From Caulobacter segnis (GTDB lineage Bacteria > Pseudomonadota > Alphaproteobacteria > Caulobacterales > Caulobacteraceae), in NCBI RefSeq assembly GCF_023935105.1, contig NZ_CP096040.1, positions 2,604,001 through 2,668,000 of the forward strand: DNA of 64,000 bases, given 5' to 3'. A program made the translations under genes and the position numbers. Within the stretch, counting starts at the first letter, position 1. Every line of letters starts with the position of its first letter. Shown here in pieces: positions 56,086 to 64,000 of the stretch. The notes beneath the pieces were generated by a model. It did not search any database. It was not told the DNA's origin and worked only from the letters and a program-made list of their open reading frames with translations.

Positions 56086-59000
56086 AGATACCGGTAGCGC
56101 AGACCCAGCCGGAATTCCCGCCCGGTGCGGTGCTGATAGTTGGGAATCTCGCTGCGATCGATGAACTGGCGCTGCACGGAGTCGGTCAGGTTGATGGCGT
56201 CGGCCGTCAGGGTCAGCCCCGGCAACAGGCGATAGCGCACAGAGATGTCCGCCGTGGTCCTGCCCCCGACGCCTTCCGCGTCGCCGCCGCTTTGAGCGGG
56301 AACGGACGCCAGGTAGCTGTCGCTGTGACTGACGGCGGCGCGTGCGTCGAGGCGACGGCCGTCATAGACCAGCGCCAGATTGCCGACCAGGCGCGGTCCG
56401 CCCAGGGCGTCCTCGATCGCCTCGATGTCGCCGCTGGGCATCCGATAACGAATTTCCGAGCGCGTATAGGCCACGGAGCCCTGCAGTCGCCACGGCCCTA
56501 GGGGCGAACCGGGCGCGCCCAGCGGCGTGACCGCCGAGATTTCCAGACCGCTCAGCCTGCCCTTGCCGGTATTGGCCGGGCGGACGAACTGCCAGATGGG
56601 CAGGGCCGGATCGCAGCCGGCCGCGCCGCCGCAGGCCAGGCTTGCGGCGCTGTCGGGCAGACCATAGGGATTGGCCGAGAAGGGCGCCGGCTGGGTGATC
56701 GTCATCTGAACCACCGACTGAATCGACTTGTGATAGGCCGCGACGGTGATCGCCCCGCCGTTCGGCGCGAACCATTCGACGGCGAGGTCGAGATTGGTCG
56801 CGCGGGTTGGGGTGAGGGTGGGATCCCCCGCGGAAACCGTCTTCAGGCTGGTCGTTGAAATGGTGAAGCCCGGCCGCAGGCTGCGCAGGTCCGGACGCAC
56901 CATGACGCGGGCCGCGCCGAGGCGGACGGTCAGGTCGTCGGCGGGCTCCCAGACCAGGTTCGCCGACGGCAGGACGTCGCTATAGCTGCGCCGGGCGCGG
57001 ACGGGTCTTAGCGCGCCATCGGCCTGGACTTGCGAGCCCGTCGCGTTCTGCGCCGTGCGCGCCAGGCGAAGCCCGGCGTCGCCCCAAAGTCGGCGTCCCG
57101 TCCGGCGCGGGCGAGAGACCAGAACATAGGCCGCGTCGTCCCGCTCGCTGATCGCGTAGTTGGTCGCGGCGACCGGTTCCGGTCCCAGGCGAAAGGCGCC
57201 GCAGCTGGTCAGGGCGCAGGCCTGCCGCAGAAGGCCAAGGCCGCGAGGGACGTCGGGCGTCAGCCAGCCGGCGGGCGGATCGACGGCGCCGAACGACGCG
57301 CCCGCGCCGACCATTCGCGCGTAGTCGGCGACCGGTATCGCGGCCAGCGCCGACGGCAGCACATTGTTCAGATTGGCGATCGTGCCATTCGAGCGCGACA
57401 GGGTGACCGCCTCGGTGCGGTAGTCCTTGTGCAGCACGCCGGCGCGCCACTCGACGCCGCCCGTGTCGCCCTTCAGGTCTAGACCGGCCGTCTTGTAGCT
57501 GTTGTCGACCCAGTTCGGATCGTCGCGGAACTCCGACAGCGTCCAGGCGGAAGACCGGTCCAGGACCGCGTCGCCGTAGCCGACGAAGGGATGGGCGCGG
57601 TCGCGGAAGTCGTAGGCGAAGCCGTTCACGCCGTACTGGTTCAGGTGCAAGGTGTTCTGAACCGGGTTGCTGAAGTCCGAGCGCGAGAAGCCCAGTAGGG
57701 CGGTGGCCTCGATATCGCCCGGAAGCCTTCGCGTGGCCGACAGGGTCGCCTGGCGGAAGATGGTGTCGAGCTCGTCGTAGCGGGCCTCGGACTTGACGTC
57801 GACGCCGTCGAACGTGCCGGCGATCAACACGTCCGGGCCACCGCCCGCGCGGAGCACGGGATTGATCGCGGTCACGCCGTTCAGCCCGCAGGCCGGCGAC
57901 GCGTCGGGTCCACAAGCGCCGGCGGTGCGGAAGGTGAAGCTCTCCAGCAGGTACTCGTTCCGCCTGGATTTCAGCGTGGCGTACAGCAGGTCCAACGCCA
58001 CGCGGGTCCCGTCTGCCGGGCGCCATTCCAGCGCCGCGGTCAGGCCCAGGCGCGACTGTTCGGCGGTCATCAATTCCAGGCGCGGGATGCGGGCGTGCAG
58101 GGCGGCGTTGATCTTGGCCAGGTCCGCGCCGCCGGTGGTCGCGCCGAAGCCGGGATAGAGCGCATCGCCCGTCTGCCAGCCACCGGCCGTGCTGCCCGCG
58201 TCGACGGCGTAGCGACGCGACCAGGCCGCCGAGACCAGGACGCCCCACCGGTCGTCCGCGAGGCGCCGTGACAGCACGATCGAGCCGCGCGGCGCCAGGC
58301 GGTCGGCGCGGCTGTTCCAGGTCTGCTCGCCGTACAGCAGGACGCTCTTGTCGCGCAGGTCGAACGGCGAGCGGGTGCTGATATCGATCGTCGCGCCCAG
58401 CGAGCCTTCGTCGATGTCGGCGGTCGCGGTCTTCTGCAGGCGGATCTGTCGGAAGAGGTCGGCGGCGAAGACGTTGTAGTCGAAGGCCCGGCCCCGGTTG
58501 GTGCCGCCGCCGGCGTTGGCGCCGCCGAACGTCGCCAGGGTCTCCATGCCGTTGATGCGCACGCGGGTGAAGCGGCTGGCGACGCCCCGGATGGCGATCT
58601 GGCGCGTCTCGCCGCCGTCGCTGATCGCAGCCGCGCCCGGCAGTTCGCGCAGGGCGTCGCCCAGGCTGAGCGCGCCGGAGCGGGCGATCTCGTCCTCGGT
58701 CAGGATGTCGATGGGTGAGGGCGTCCGACGTTTCAGAAGGGCTGGCTGAGCCGCCAGGGCGGCGGCGGTCACCTTGACGGGGTCCACCTCGGCCGGGATC
58801 TCGTCGGTCCGGCGCGGCGTCGGCGAAGATGAGGGGCGCGCCTTCGACGCCGGGCGCAGGTTCGACGGCGCAGGCGCGATGGTGACCACGCCGTCCGCGC
58901 CGATCACGAAGGTCAGGCGCGCGCCGGCCAGCAGCGTCCCCAGCGCGGCCGGCAGCGACATCGTTCCTCGCAACGCCGGGGCCTGGCGTCCGGCCATCAG

Positions 59001-59174
59001 CGGGGCGGGCGCCAGCACGACCGCACCGGTTCGCTCCGACAGGGCCAGCAGCGCGCCGGCCAAGGGTTGGGCCGGCTGATCGAAGGTGAAGGTCACCGGG
59101 CGCCGGGCCGCCAGGGCCGGCGCGCTCGCCAGCGCTAGGACCAGCGCAGTGGCCGACAGCGGAGCGGGCCTCAT
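56082..59174 (-). CDS. TonB-dependent receptor with N-terminal STN (secretin/TonB) domain
   Basis: 1030 residues. Signal peptide to about ALA-AR. Residues 26-105 form an STN domain (VTFTFDQPAQPLAGALLALSERTGAVVLAPAPLMAGRQAPALRGTMSLPAALGTLLAG), which in FecA-like receptors signals to an anti-sigma factor. After a Pro/Ser linker the plug starts near LLKRRTPSPIDILTEDEIARSGALSLGDALRELPGAAA, and the barrel ends GREFRLGLRYRYL. It is divergent from pectin-degradation genes, so its cargo is probably a pectic oligosaccharide. No FecI/FecR genes are adjacent. Confidence 0.92.
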   Translation of the reverse strand: MRPAPLSATALVLALASAPALAARRPVTFTFDQPAQPLAGALLALSERTGAVVLAPAPLMAGRQAPALRGTMSLPAALGTLLAGARLTFVIGADGVVTIAPAPSNLRPASKARPSSSPTPRRTDEIPAEVDPVKVTAAALAAQPALLKRRTPSPIDILTEDEIARSGALSLGDALRELPGAAAISDGGETRQIAIRGVASRFTRVRINGMETLATFGGANAGGGTNRGRAFDYNVFAADLFRQIRLQKTATADIDEGSLGATIDISTRSPFDLRDKSVLLYGEQTWNSRADRLAPRGSIVLSRRLADDRWGVLVSAAWSRRYAVDAGSTAGGWQTGDALYPGFGATTGGADLAKINAALHARIPRLELMTAEQSRLGLTAALEWRPADGTRVALDLLYATLKSRRNEYLLESFTFRTAGACGPDASPACGLNGVTAINPVLRAGGGPDVLIAGTFDGVDVKSEARYDELDTIFRQATLSATRRLPGDIEATALLGFSRSDFSNPVQNTLHLNQYGVNGFAYDFRDRAHPFVGYGDAVLDRSSAWTLSEFRDDPNWVDNSYKTAGLDLKGDTGGVEWRAGVLHKDYRTEAVTLSRSNGTIANLNNVLPSALAAIPVADYARMVGAGASFGAVDPPAGWLTPDVPRGLGLLRQACALTSCGAFRLGPEPVAATNYAISERDDAAYVLVSRPRRTGRRLWGDAGLRLARTAQNATGSQVQADGALRPVRARRSYSDVLPSANLVWEPADDLTVRLGAARVMVRPDLRSLRPGFTISTTSLKTVSAGDPTLTPTRATNLDLAVEWFAPNGGAITVAAYHKSIQSVVQMTITQPAPFSANPYGLPDSAASLACGGAAGCDPALPIWQFVRPANTGKGRLSGLEISAVTPLGAPGSPLGPWRLQGSVAYTRSEIRYRMPSGDIEAIEDALGGPRLVGNLALVYDGRRLDARAAVSHSDSYLASVPAQSGGDAEGVGGRTTADISVRYRLLPGLTLTADAINLTDSVQRQFIDRSEIPNYQHRTGREFRLGLRYRYL

Positions 59175-59297
59175 CGCGCCCCGATCAAGGACACGCCAGG
59201 ATTTTCGGGCGATCCAGATGTTTTTCGTGCGGATCGACGGGCTGAAAGCGTTGTTATGGCCAAGCTCCTCCAGCGCGGCGAAAATCCAGGAATTTCC

Positions 59298-59317
59298 GAA
59301 AGTTACCGGTAACTTTC
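59298..59317. promoter_or_regulatory. LacI-family-type palindromic operator
   Basis: A perfect 20-bp palindrome, GAAAGTTACC-GGTAACTTTC, with a central C-G step, as in LacI/GalR operators. It is 124 bases before the receptor start. No LacI gene is in the window. Confidence 0.65.
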
Positions 59318-59353
59318 CGCTTTTATCGGCCCTCGGGCCATGCTTATCTCAAA

Positions 59354-59367
59354 TGACACCGGTAACA
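59354..59367. promoter_or_regulatory. Second LacI-type half-conserved operator
   Basis: TGACACC-GGTAACA shares the ACCGGTAAC core with the 59298 palindrome. Centres are 53 bp apart, about five helical turns, which would allow DNA looping. Confidence 0.5.
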
Positions 59368-59421
59368 GCAATCCGGTGAACGACGGTCCGAAGGGGCCGC
59401 GCAAAAATGGGGAGTGTCACG

Positions 59422-59520
59422 ATGTTCACGCCGTCGAACCGCACCGCCTGGAGCGCATCCGGCGAGCCGATCGCCGTCGATGCTCCGGCCCACGTCTTTC
59501 CGAACATTTCGCCGCTCTAG
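59422..59520 (+). CDS. Possible small ORF/leader peptide upstream of the pectin operon
   Basis: 32 codons from an ATG seven bases after GGGGAG. The product begins MFTPSNRTAWSASGEP and ends FPNISPL before TAG. No homologous family is recognised and no membrane segment or signal is seen. It lies between the operators and the GDSL gene and is followed by a strong RNA structure, so it may be a translated leader. It could also be chance. Confidence 0.35.
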   Translation: MFTPSNRTAWSASGEPIAVDAPAHVFPNISPL

Positions 59521-59602
59521 GCGCCGGACCGTCTCCCCCGAGACGCCAACTGGGCGGCGCCGGTCCTTTCACCGCGTCGCCCATCCTTCCTTGGAGTAGC
59601 CC

Positions 59603-60472
59603 ATGCGTTTGAAGGCCCTGGCCCTGGCGACGACCCTTGTGCTGACGCCGCTGGTGGCGCACGCCCAGACGGCGAGCCTGGCGGAGGAACCCGCGCCGGC
59701 CAGGTTCAAGGCGATCAAGATCGTGCTGGTCGGCGATTCCACCACCGCCGTGCTTGGCGGCTGGGGGCCTAGCTTCTGCGGCTGGCACGTGACCTCTTTC
59801 GCGGCCTGCATCAACCTGGCGCGCGGCGGTCGCTCCAGCGGCAACTACCGGGCCGAGGGCTCGTGGGCTCTGGCCGTGGACGAGATCAGGTCCGGCGGCT
59901 TCACCGACACCTATGTGCTGATCCAGTTCGGCCATAACGACCAGCCGGGCAAGCCAGGCCGTTCGACCGATCTCGCCACCGAGTTTCCGGCCAATATGAA
60001 GCGCTATGTCGACGAGGTGCGGGCCGCTGGCGGCAAGCCGATCCTGGTCACCCCCCTGACGCGCCGGCAGTTCAAGGACGGCAAGCTGATCGATGATCTG
60101 GGCCCTTGGGCCGACGCCGTCCGCAAGATCGCCGCCCAGACCAATACCCCGCTGGTCGACCTGCACGCCCGCAGCCAGGCCGCGGTCCAGGCCATGGGGC
60201 CGGTCGAGGCCATGAAGTTCGCCCAGCGCCCGCCGTCGGCCGAGGTGATCGAGGCCGCCGCCAAGACCGGCACGACCATCGCCGCCAGCACGGGCGTCCC
60301 GGCCGCGCCGGGCGCCCCGCAGAACAACGCCGCCGTCGAGCCGATGGGCCAGGCCAGGTTGTCGTTCGACTACACGCATCTGGGCGTCGTCGGCGCGGAC
60401 TATTTCTCGGCCATCGTCACCGACGAACTGTCAAAGTCCGTTCCGGCCCTGCGCCGCTACCTGATCCGTTGA
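59603..60472 (+). CDS. GDSL rhamnogalacturonan acetylesterase (CE12-like), exported
   Basis: 289 residues with TTGGAG upstream. Signal peptide to AHA-QT. SGNH motifs are GDSTTA (Ser46), NLARGGRSS (Gly), FGHND (Asn) and DYTHLG (Asp/His). The low-complexity insertion ASTGVPAAPGAPQNN lies before the last block. It removes acetyl groups from rhamnogalacturonan I. It heads the operon with GH95 and pectinesterase. Confidence 0.88.
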   Translation: MRLKALALATTLVLTPLVAHAQTASLAEEPAPARFKAIKIVLVGDSTTAVLGGWGPSFCGWHVTSFAACINLARGGRSSGNYRAEGSWALAVDEIRSGGFTDTYVLIQFGHNDQPGKPGRSTDLATEFPANMKRYVDEVRAAGGKPILVTPLTRRQFKDGKLIDDLGPWADAVRKIAAQTNTPLVDLHARSQAAVQAMGPVEAMKFAQRPPSAEVIEAAAKTGTTIAASTGVPAAPGAPQNNAAVEPMGQARLSFDYTHLGVVGADYFSAIVTDELSKSVPALRRYLIR

Positions 60473-60485
60473 ACTAGGTTCCGCC

Positions 60486-62828
60486 ATGACCCTGACCCGC
60501 CGGTCGACACTCGCCGTCCTGGGGGCCGCCTCGGCCCTGACCGCCGCACCCGCGCGCGCCCAGGCCAAGGCTTCGCCGTTGCGCCTCTGGTATCGCCAGC
60601 CCGCCAAGGAGTGGGTCGAGGCCCTGCCGGTCGGCTCGGGCAAGCTGGGAGCGATGATCTTCGGCGGCGTCGCGGTCGAGCGGCTGCAGCTGAACGAAGA
60701 CACCCTGTGGGCGGGCGGCCCTTACGAGCCGATCAATCCGGAGGCCAAGACGGCCTTGCCGGAGATCCGCCGCCTGATCGACGCGGGCGAATACGCCAAG
60801 GCCACCGAGCTGGCCGACGCCAAGTTCATGGGCGTTCCCAAGCGTCAGATGTCATACCAGACGATCGGTGACCTGAAGCTGGATTTCCCGGGCCTGGCCG
60901 AAGCCGGCGCCGACTATGTCCGCGACCTCGACATCGACGGCGCGATCGCCACGACCCGCTTCACGGCCGGCGGCGTGCGCTACCTTCGCGAAGTGATCGG
61001 CAGCGCGCCGGACGGCGTCATCGCCGTGCGGCTGACAGCCAGCAGGAAGAGCGCGATCAGCGTCGACCTGTCGTTCGCCAGTCCCCTGAAGTCCAAGCCG
61101 GTCTCCACGGTCGAGGGCGCGCAGCTGGTCCTGACCGGGGTCAACGAACCCTCGCAGGGCGTCGACGCCAAGCTGAGGTTCGAGTGCCGCGTCGATGTGC
61201 GCGCCAAGGGCGGCAAGGTCACGGGGCAGGGGGGCGTGCTGTCGGTGAAAGGCGCCGACGAGGTGGTGCTGCTGATCGCGGCGGCGACCAGCTACCGCCA
61301 CTATGACGACGTCTCGGGTGATCCGACGGCGCTCAATAAGGCGACCCTGGCCAAGCTGGCCGGCAAGCCGTGGACAAGGATGCTGGCGGACCATCAGGCC
61401 GATCATCGGGCCTTGTTCCGCCGTGTCGGAGTCGATTTCGGCCGCACCCGCGCCGACCTGTCGCCAACCGACGAGCGGATCAAGCAATCGCCGACCACCG
61501 ACGACCCGTCGCTGTCGGCGCTGTACTACCAGTACGGCCGCTATCTTTTGATCGCCTGTTCGCGTCCGGGCAGCCAGCCGGCAAACCTGCAGGGGATCTG
61601 GAACGACAAGACGTTCGCGCCCTGGGGCGGCAAGTACACGATCAATATCAACACCGAGATGAACTACTGGCCGGCCGAGCCGACCAGCTTGCCGGAACTG
61701 GTCGAACCGCTGATCGCCCTGGTTCAGGACATCTCGGAGACCGGCGCGCGGATGGCCAAGGCCATGTACGGCGCGCGCGGCTGGGTTACCCACCACAACA
61801 CCGACCTGTGGCGGGCTACCGCTCCGATCGACGGCGCCAAGTTCGGGGTCTGGCCGACGGGCGGCGCCTGGCTTTGCAAGCACGTCTGGGACCACTACGA
61901 CTACAACCGCGACCAAGTCTATTTGGCGCGTGTCTATCCGCTGATGAAGGGCTCGGCGCGGTTCTTCCTCGACACCCTGGTGGTCGATCCGAAGTTCGGG
62001 GTGCTGGTCACCAACCCGTCGATTTCGCCGGAGAATGACCACGGCCACGGCTCCTCCATCGTCGCTGGCCCGACCATGGACCAAGCCATCGTCCGCGACC
62101 TGTTCGACAACTGCCTGAAGGCCGAAGCCATTCTGGGCGCCGACCAGGCCTTCGTCGCCGAGCTGAAGGCGGCGCGTGACAAGCTGGCCCCGTACAAGAT
62201 CGGCAAGAACGGCCAGCTGCAGGAATGGCAGGAGGACTGGGACGCCGACGCCCAGGACATCCACCACCGTCACGTCTCGCACCTCTACGGCCTGTTCCCC
62301 TCGGACCAGATCTCGATCGACACCACGCCCAAGTTGGCGGCGGCGGCCAAGCAGACCCTGGTGACGCGTGGAGACCTCTCGACCGGCTGGGCCATCGCCT
62401 GGCGCCTGAACCTGTGGTCGCGGTTGGGCGAGGGCGATCACGCCCACGGCATCCTGAAGCTGTTGCTGGGCCCCGAGCGGACCTATCCGAACATGTTCGA
62501 CGCCCACCCGCCGTTCCAGATCGACGGCAATTTCGGCGGGACCTCGGGCATGACCGAGATGGTCCTGCAGAGCCGCAACGACCGCATCCACCTGCTGCCG
62601 GCCCTGCCGTCGGCCTGGCCGACCGGCCATATCACCGGCCTGCGGGCGCGTGGCGCGGTCGGCGTCGACGTTCGCTGGGCGGGTGGCAAGCTGACCGAAG
62701 CGGTGCTGACCGCCAATGCCGACGGTAAGCACACCGTGGTCCATGCCGGCTCGACGTTGCAGCTCGACCTCAAGACGGGCCAGAGCGCGCGTCTGACGTT
62801 GCGAAACGGCGCCTTGGTGAAAGCCTGA
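60486..62828 (+). CDS. GH95 alpha-L-fucosidase (or alpha-L-galactosidase), exported
   Basis: 780 residues. The leader TRRSTLAVLGAASALTAAPARA-QA has a double Arg (Tat-like). GH95 landmarks are WVEALPVGSGKLGAMIFGGV, LNEDTLWAGGPYEP, SQPANLQGIWNDKTFAPWGGKYTININTEMNYWPAE (substrate Asn), TNPSISPEND (catalytic Glu region) and HPPFQIDGNFGGTSGMTEMVLQS. It cleaves terminal alpha-1,2-L-fucose or the related L-galactose from pectin or xyloglucan. Released L-fucose feeds the operon at 48497-56085. TGATG overlap with the pectinesterase gene. Confidence 0.92.
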   Translation: MTLTRRSTLAVLGAASALTAAPARAQAKASPLRLWYRQPAKEWVEALPVGSGKLGAMIFGGVAVERLQLNEDTLWAGGPYEPINPEAKTALPEIRRLIDAGEYAKATELADAKFMGVPKRQMSYQTIGDLKLDFPGLAEAGADYVRDLDIDGAIATTRFTAGGVRYLREVIGSAPDGVIAVRLTASRKSAISVDLSFASPLKSKPVSTVEGAQLVLTGVNEPSQGVDAKLRFECRVDVRAKGGKVTGQGGVLSVKGADEVVLLIAAATSYRHYDDVSGDPTALNKATLAKLAGKPWTRMLADHQADHRALFRRVGVDFGRTRADLSPTDERIKQSPTTDDPSLSALYYQYGRYLLIACSRPGSQPANLQGIWNDKTFAPWGGKYTININTEMNYWPAEPTSLPELVEPLIALVQDISETGARMAKAMYGARGWVTHHNTDLWRATAPIDGAKFGVWPTGGAWLCKHVWDHYDYNRDQVYLARVYPLMKGSARFFLDTLVVDPKFGVLVTNPSISPENDHGHGSSIVAGPTMDQAIVRDLFDNCLKAEAILGADQAFVAELKAARDKLAPYKIGKNGQLQEWQEDWDADAQDIHHRHVSHLYGLFPSDQISIDTTPKLAAAAKQTLVTRGDLSTGWAIAWRLNLWSRLGEGDHAHGILKLLLGPERTYPNMFDAHPPFQIDGNFGGTSGMTEMVLQSRNDRIHLLPALPSAWPTGHITGLRARGAVGVDVRWAGGKLTEAVLTANADGKHTVVHAGSTLQLDLKTGQSARLTLRNGALVKA

Positions 62829-63787
62829 TGATCGGCAAGCGCCTCTTCCTGGCCGTGCTGCTGTCCACGGTCCTGGCGGATGTCGCCGGGGCCGAGACCC
62901 TGCGGGTCGGCCCGAAAGCGACCTACAGGACCCTGACCGCCGCCGTGGAGGCGCTGCCGGACGACGGCGGGACGATCGAGCTGGCGCCCGGCGAGTACCG
63001 GGAGAAGGTGACGATCGCCAAGCCGAACGTCCGTCTCATCGGCAAGGGCGCGAAGCCCCAGGATGTGGTCATCGTCTGGAGCGATGGCGCGCGCACGGCC
63101 GGGGGCACCTTCAAGTCGTTCACGATGAACGTTTCGGGCGACGGCTTCCGGGCCAAGAACCTGACGATCCAGAACGACTACCACCTGAAGGACCCGAACC
63201 CGTCCCAGGCCGTGGCCCTGGCCATCACCGCCGATCGCGCCGTCTTGGAGAGGGTGCGGCTGCTGGGCGCCCAGGACACGCTGTACGCCGCCTCCAAGAA
63301 GGACAAGCCCAGCCGGCAGTACTTCAAGGACTGCTATGTCGAGGGCCATGTCGACTTCATCTTCGGCGACGCCAAGGCCTTCTTCGACCGCTGCCACATC
63401 CACGGAATCGCCCACCCGACGGTGATGATCACCGCCCAGAGCAAGGTGCGGCCCGATCAGGATAGCGCCTACGTCTTCGATCGCTGCCTGATCACAGCCG
63501 ACAAGGACGCCAAGGAGATCTGGTTCGGGCGAGCCTGGCGGCCGCTGGCGACGGTGGTCTTCATGCGCTCGCGCATCGAGGCGCCGCTGGAGAAGGCCGG
63601 CTGGCGTGAATGGACGCCGGGCAAGACCGAGACCCTGAGCACCGCGACCTTCGCCGAATACGCCTCGACCGGTCCGGGGGCGAGCCCGACGACCCGCGAG
63701 CCGCGCAGCAAGCAGCTGACCGCCGACCAGGCCAGGGCCTGGGACCGCAAGACCTTCCTGGCCGGCCCCGACGGCTGGGTTCCCTAG
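62828..63787 (+). CDS. Pectinesterase (CE8), exported
   Basis: 319 residues. Signal peptide to about VAG-AE. Right-handed beta-helix pectin methylesterase motifs are GTIELAPGEYREKVTI, GAQDTLYA (catalytic Gln-Asp), GHVDFIFGDAKAFF (catalytic Asp) and WFGRAWRP (Arg/Trp). It removes methyl esters from homogalacturonan. Third gene of the pectin operon. Confidence 0.93.
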   Translation: MIGKRLFLAVLLSTVLADVAGAETLRVGPKATYRTLTAAVEALPDDGGTIELAPGEYREKVTIAKPNVRLIGKGAKPQDVVIVWSDGARTAGGTFKSFTMNVSGDGFRAKNLTIQNDYHLKDPNPSQAVALAITADRAVLERVRLLGAQDTLYAASKKDKPSRQYFKDCYVEGHVDFIFGDAKAFFDRCHIHGIAHPTVMITAQSKVRPDQDSAYVFDRCLITADKDAKEIWFGRAWRPLATVVFMRSRIEAPLEKAGWREWTPGKTETLSTATFAEYASTGPGASPTTREPRSKQLTADQARAWDRKTFLAGPDGWVP

Positions 63788-63800
63788 AGTAGAGCATCCC

Positions 63801-64000
63801 ATGCGTATCGATCGCCGCGGTTTCCTGACCACCAGCCTGGGCGCCGCCGCCGTCACGGGCCTGGCGCCAGCCGTGTGCGTGGCGGCCGAACCCTCGCTCG
63901 CCATCCCCGACGACGGCTGGTCGTTGTGGATCGACCGGGACGCGGCCTGGAAGGACGACGTCATCCACCTGCCGGGGACGTTCGAGCTGGCCAAGCTGCC
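63801..64000 (+). CDS. Tat-exported protein, probable glycoside hydrolase (3' truncated by window edge)
   Basis: The first 66 codons are visible. The leader MRIDRRGFLTTSLGAAAVTGLAP is a clear twin-arginine signal. The mature start DGWSLWIDRDAAWKDDVIHLPGTFELAKLP resembles the N-terminal sugar-binding domain of GH2-type enzymes of pectin clusters. This is a tentative call. Thirteen bases follow the pectinesterase stop, so it belongs to the same operon. Confidence 0.7.
   Translation, partial: MRIDRRGFLTTSLGAAAVTGLAPAVCVAAEPSLAIPDDGWSLWIDRDAAWKDDVIHLPGTFELAKL

Larger units (their letters stand above)
59175..59602. promoter_or_regulatory. Divergent regulatory region of TonB receptor and pectin operon
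   Basis: 428 bases. They hold a 20-bp perfect palindrome, a second related site, a short ORF with a good ribosome site, and a structured segment (GGCGCCG ... CGGCGCC enclosing GTCTC-GAGAC, about 59521-59560) before the GDSL gene's TTGGAG. Confidence 0.6.

Overview
The window is high-GC (dense coding on both strands, short intergenic gaps, many ATGA/GTGA start-stop overlaps) and reads as a chromosomal segment of a Caulobacter-like alphaproteobacterium. The pointers are several large TonB-dependent receptors tied to nutrient clusters, a sugar acid dehydratase very like the Caulobacter xylonate dehydratase, an Azospirillum-type L-arabinose 1-dehydrogenase, and many Tat signal peptides. No rRNA, tRNA, CRISPR array, transposase, phage gene or replication origin was seen.

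Layout. (1) 1-8260: a glycoside-oxidation cluster. It has an MFS permease, two TIM-barrel isomerase/epimerase-like proteins, a Gfo/Idh/MocA oxidoreductase, cytochrome c, a DUF1080 protein, and a GMC oxidoreductase with its small Tat-type subunit. This is the gene set expected for breakdown of glycosides through 3-keto intermediates. (2) 8257-11100: a LysR regulator and ilvD. (3) 11097-33695: a large organosulfur-acquisition island. On the minus strand lie a sulfonate-type ABC transporter, an acyl-CoA dehydrogenase-like monooxygenase, a hydroxyacid dehydrogenase, a class II aldolase, a TonB receptor, a thiol dioxygenase, a four-domain rhodanese, a GST, an SsuD-like monooxygenase and a flavin reductase. 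On the plus strand lie a LysR gene and a TonB receptor, SBP, AprA-like flavoprotein, AprB-like ferredoxin, CPAC thioredoxin-fold protein and NtaA/DszA-type monooxygenase. A further TonB receptor follows on the minus strand (33759-36143).

(4) 36431-36620 (minus): a tandem glycine riboswitch with no glycine-metabolism gene behind it. (5) 36642-48412: an L-arabinose regulon with aldose epimerase, L-arabinose dehydrogenase, AraD1-type dehydratase, GntR regulator, L-arabinonate dehydratase, GH127 beta-L-arabinofuranosidase (frameshifted in its signal peptide), sugar permease and GH51 alpha-L-arabinofuranosidase. Four promoters carry a GntR/FadR-type TTGTCNGACAA operator. (6) 48497-56085: an L-fucose oxidative pathway operon whose gene content resembles the Campylobacter jejuni fuc locus, including a split UxaA-type dehydratase. 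(7) 56082-64000: a pectin/fucoside depolymerisation cluster with an STN-type TonB receptor, GDSL acetylesterase, GH95, pectinesterase and the start of another Tat-exported protein. LacI-type palindromes lie in the divergent promoter.

Together the right-hand half describes attack on plant cell-wall pectin side chains: export of arabinofuranosidases, fucosidase, acetyl- and methyl-esterases, uptake of oligomers and monomers, and non-phosphorylating oxidation of L-arabinose and L-fucose. The left-hand half adds a redox glycoside pathway and organosulfur scavenging. The strongest items for follow-up are the apparently orphaned, slightly degenerate glycine riboswitch, the AprAB-like module in a sulfonate operon, the GntR operator set, the GH127 frameshift, and the LacI palindrome pair with a small ORF in the leader of the pectin operon.
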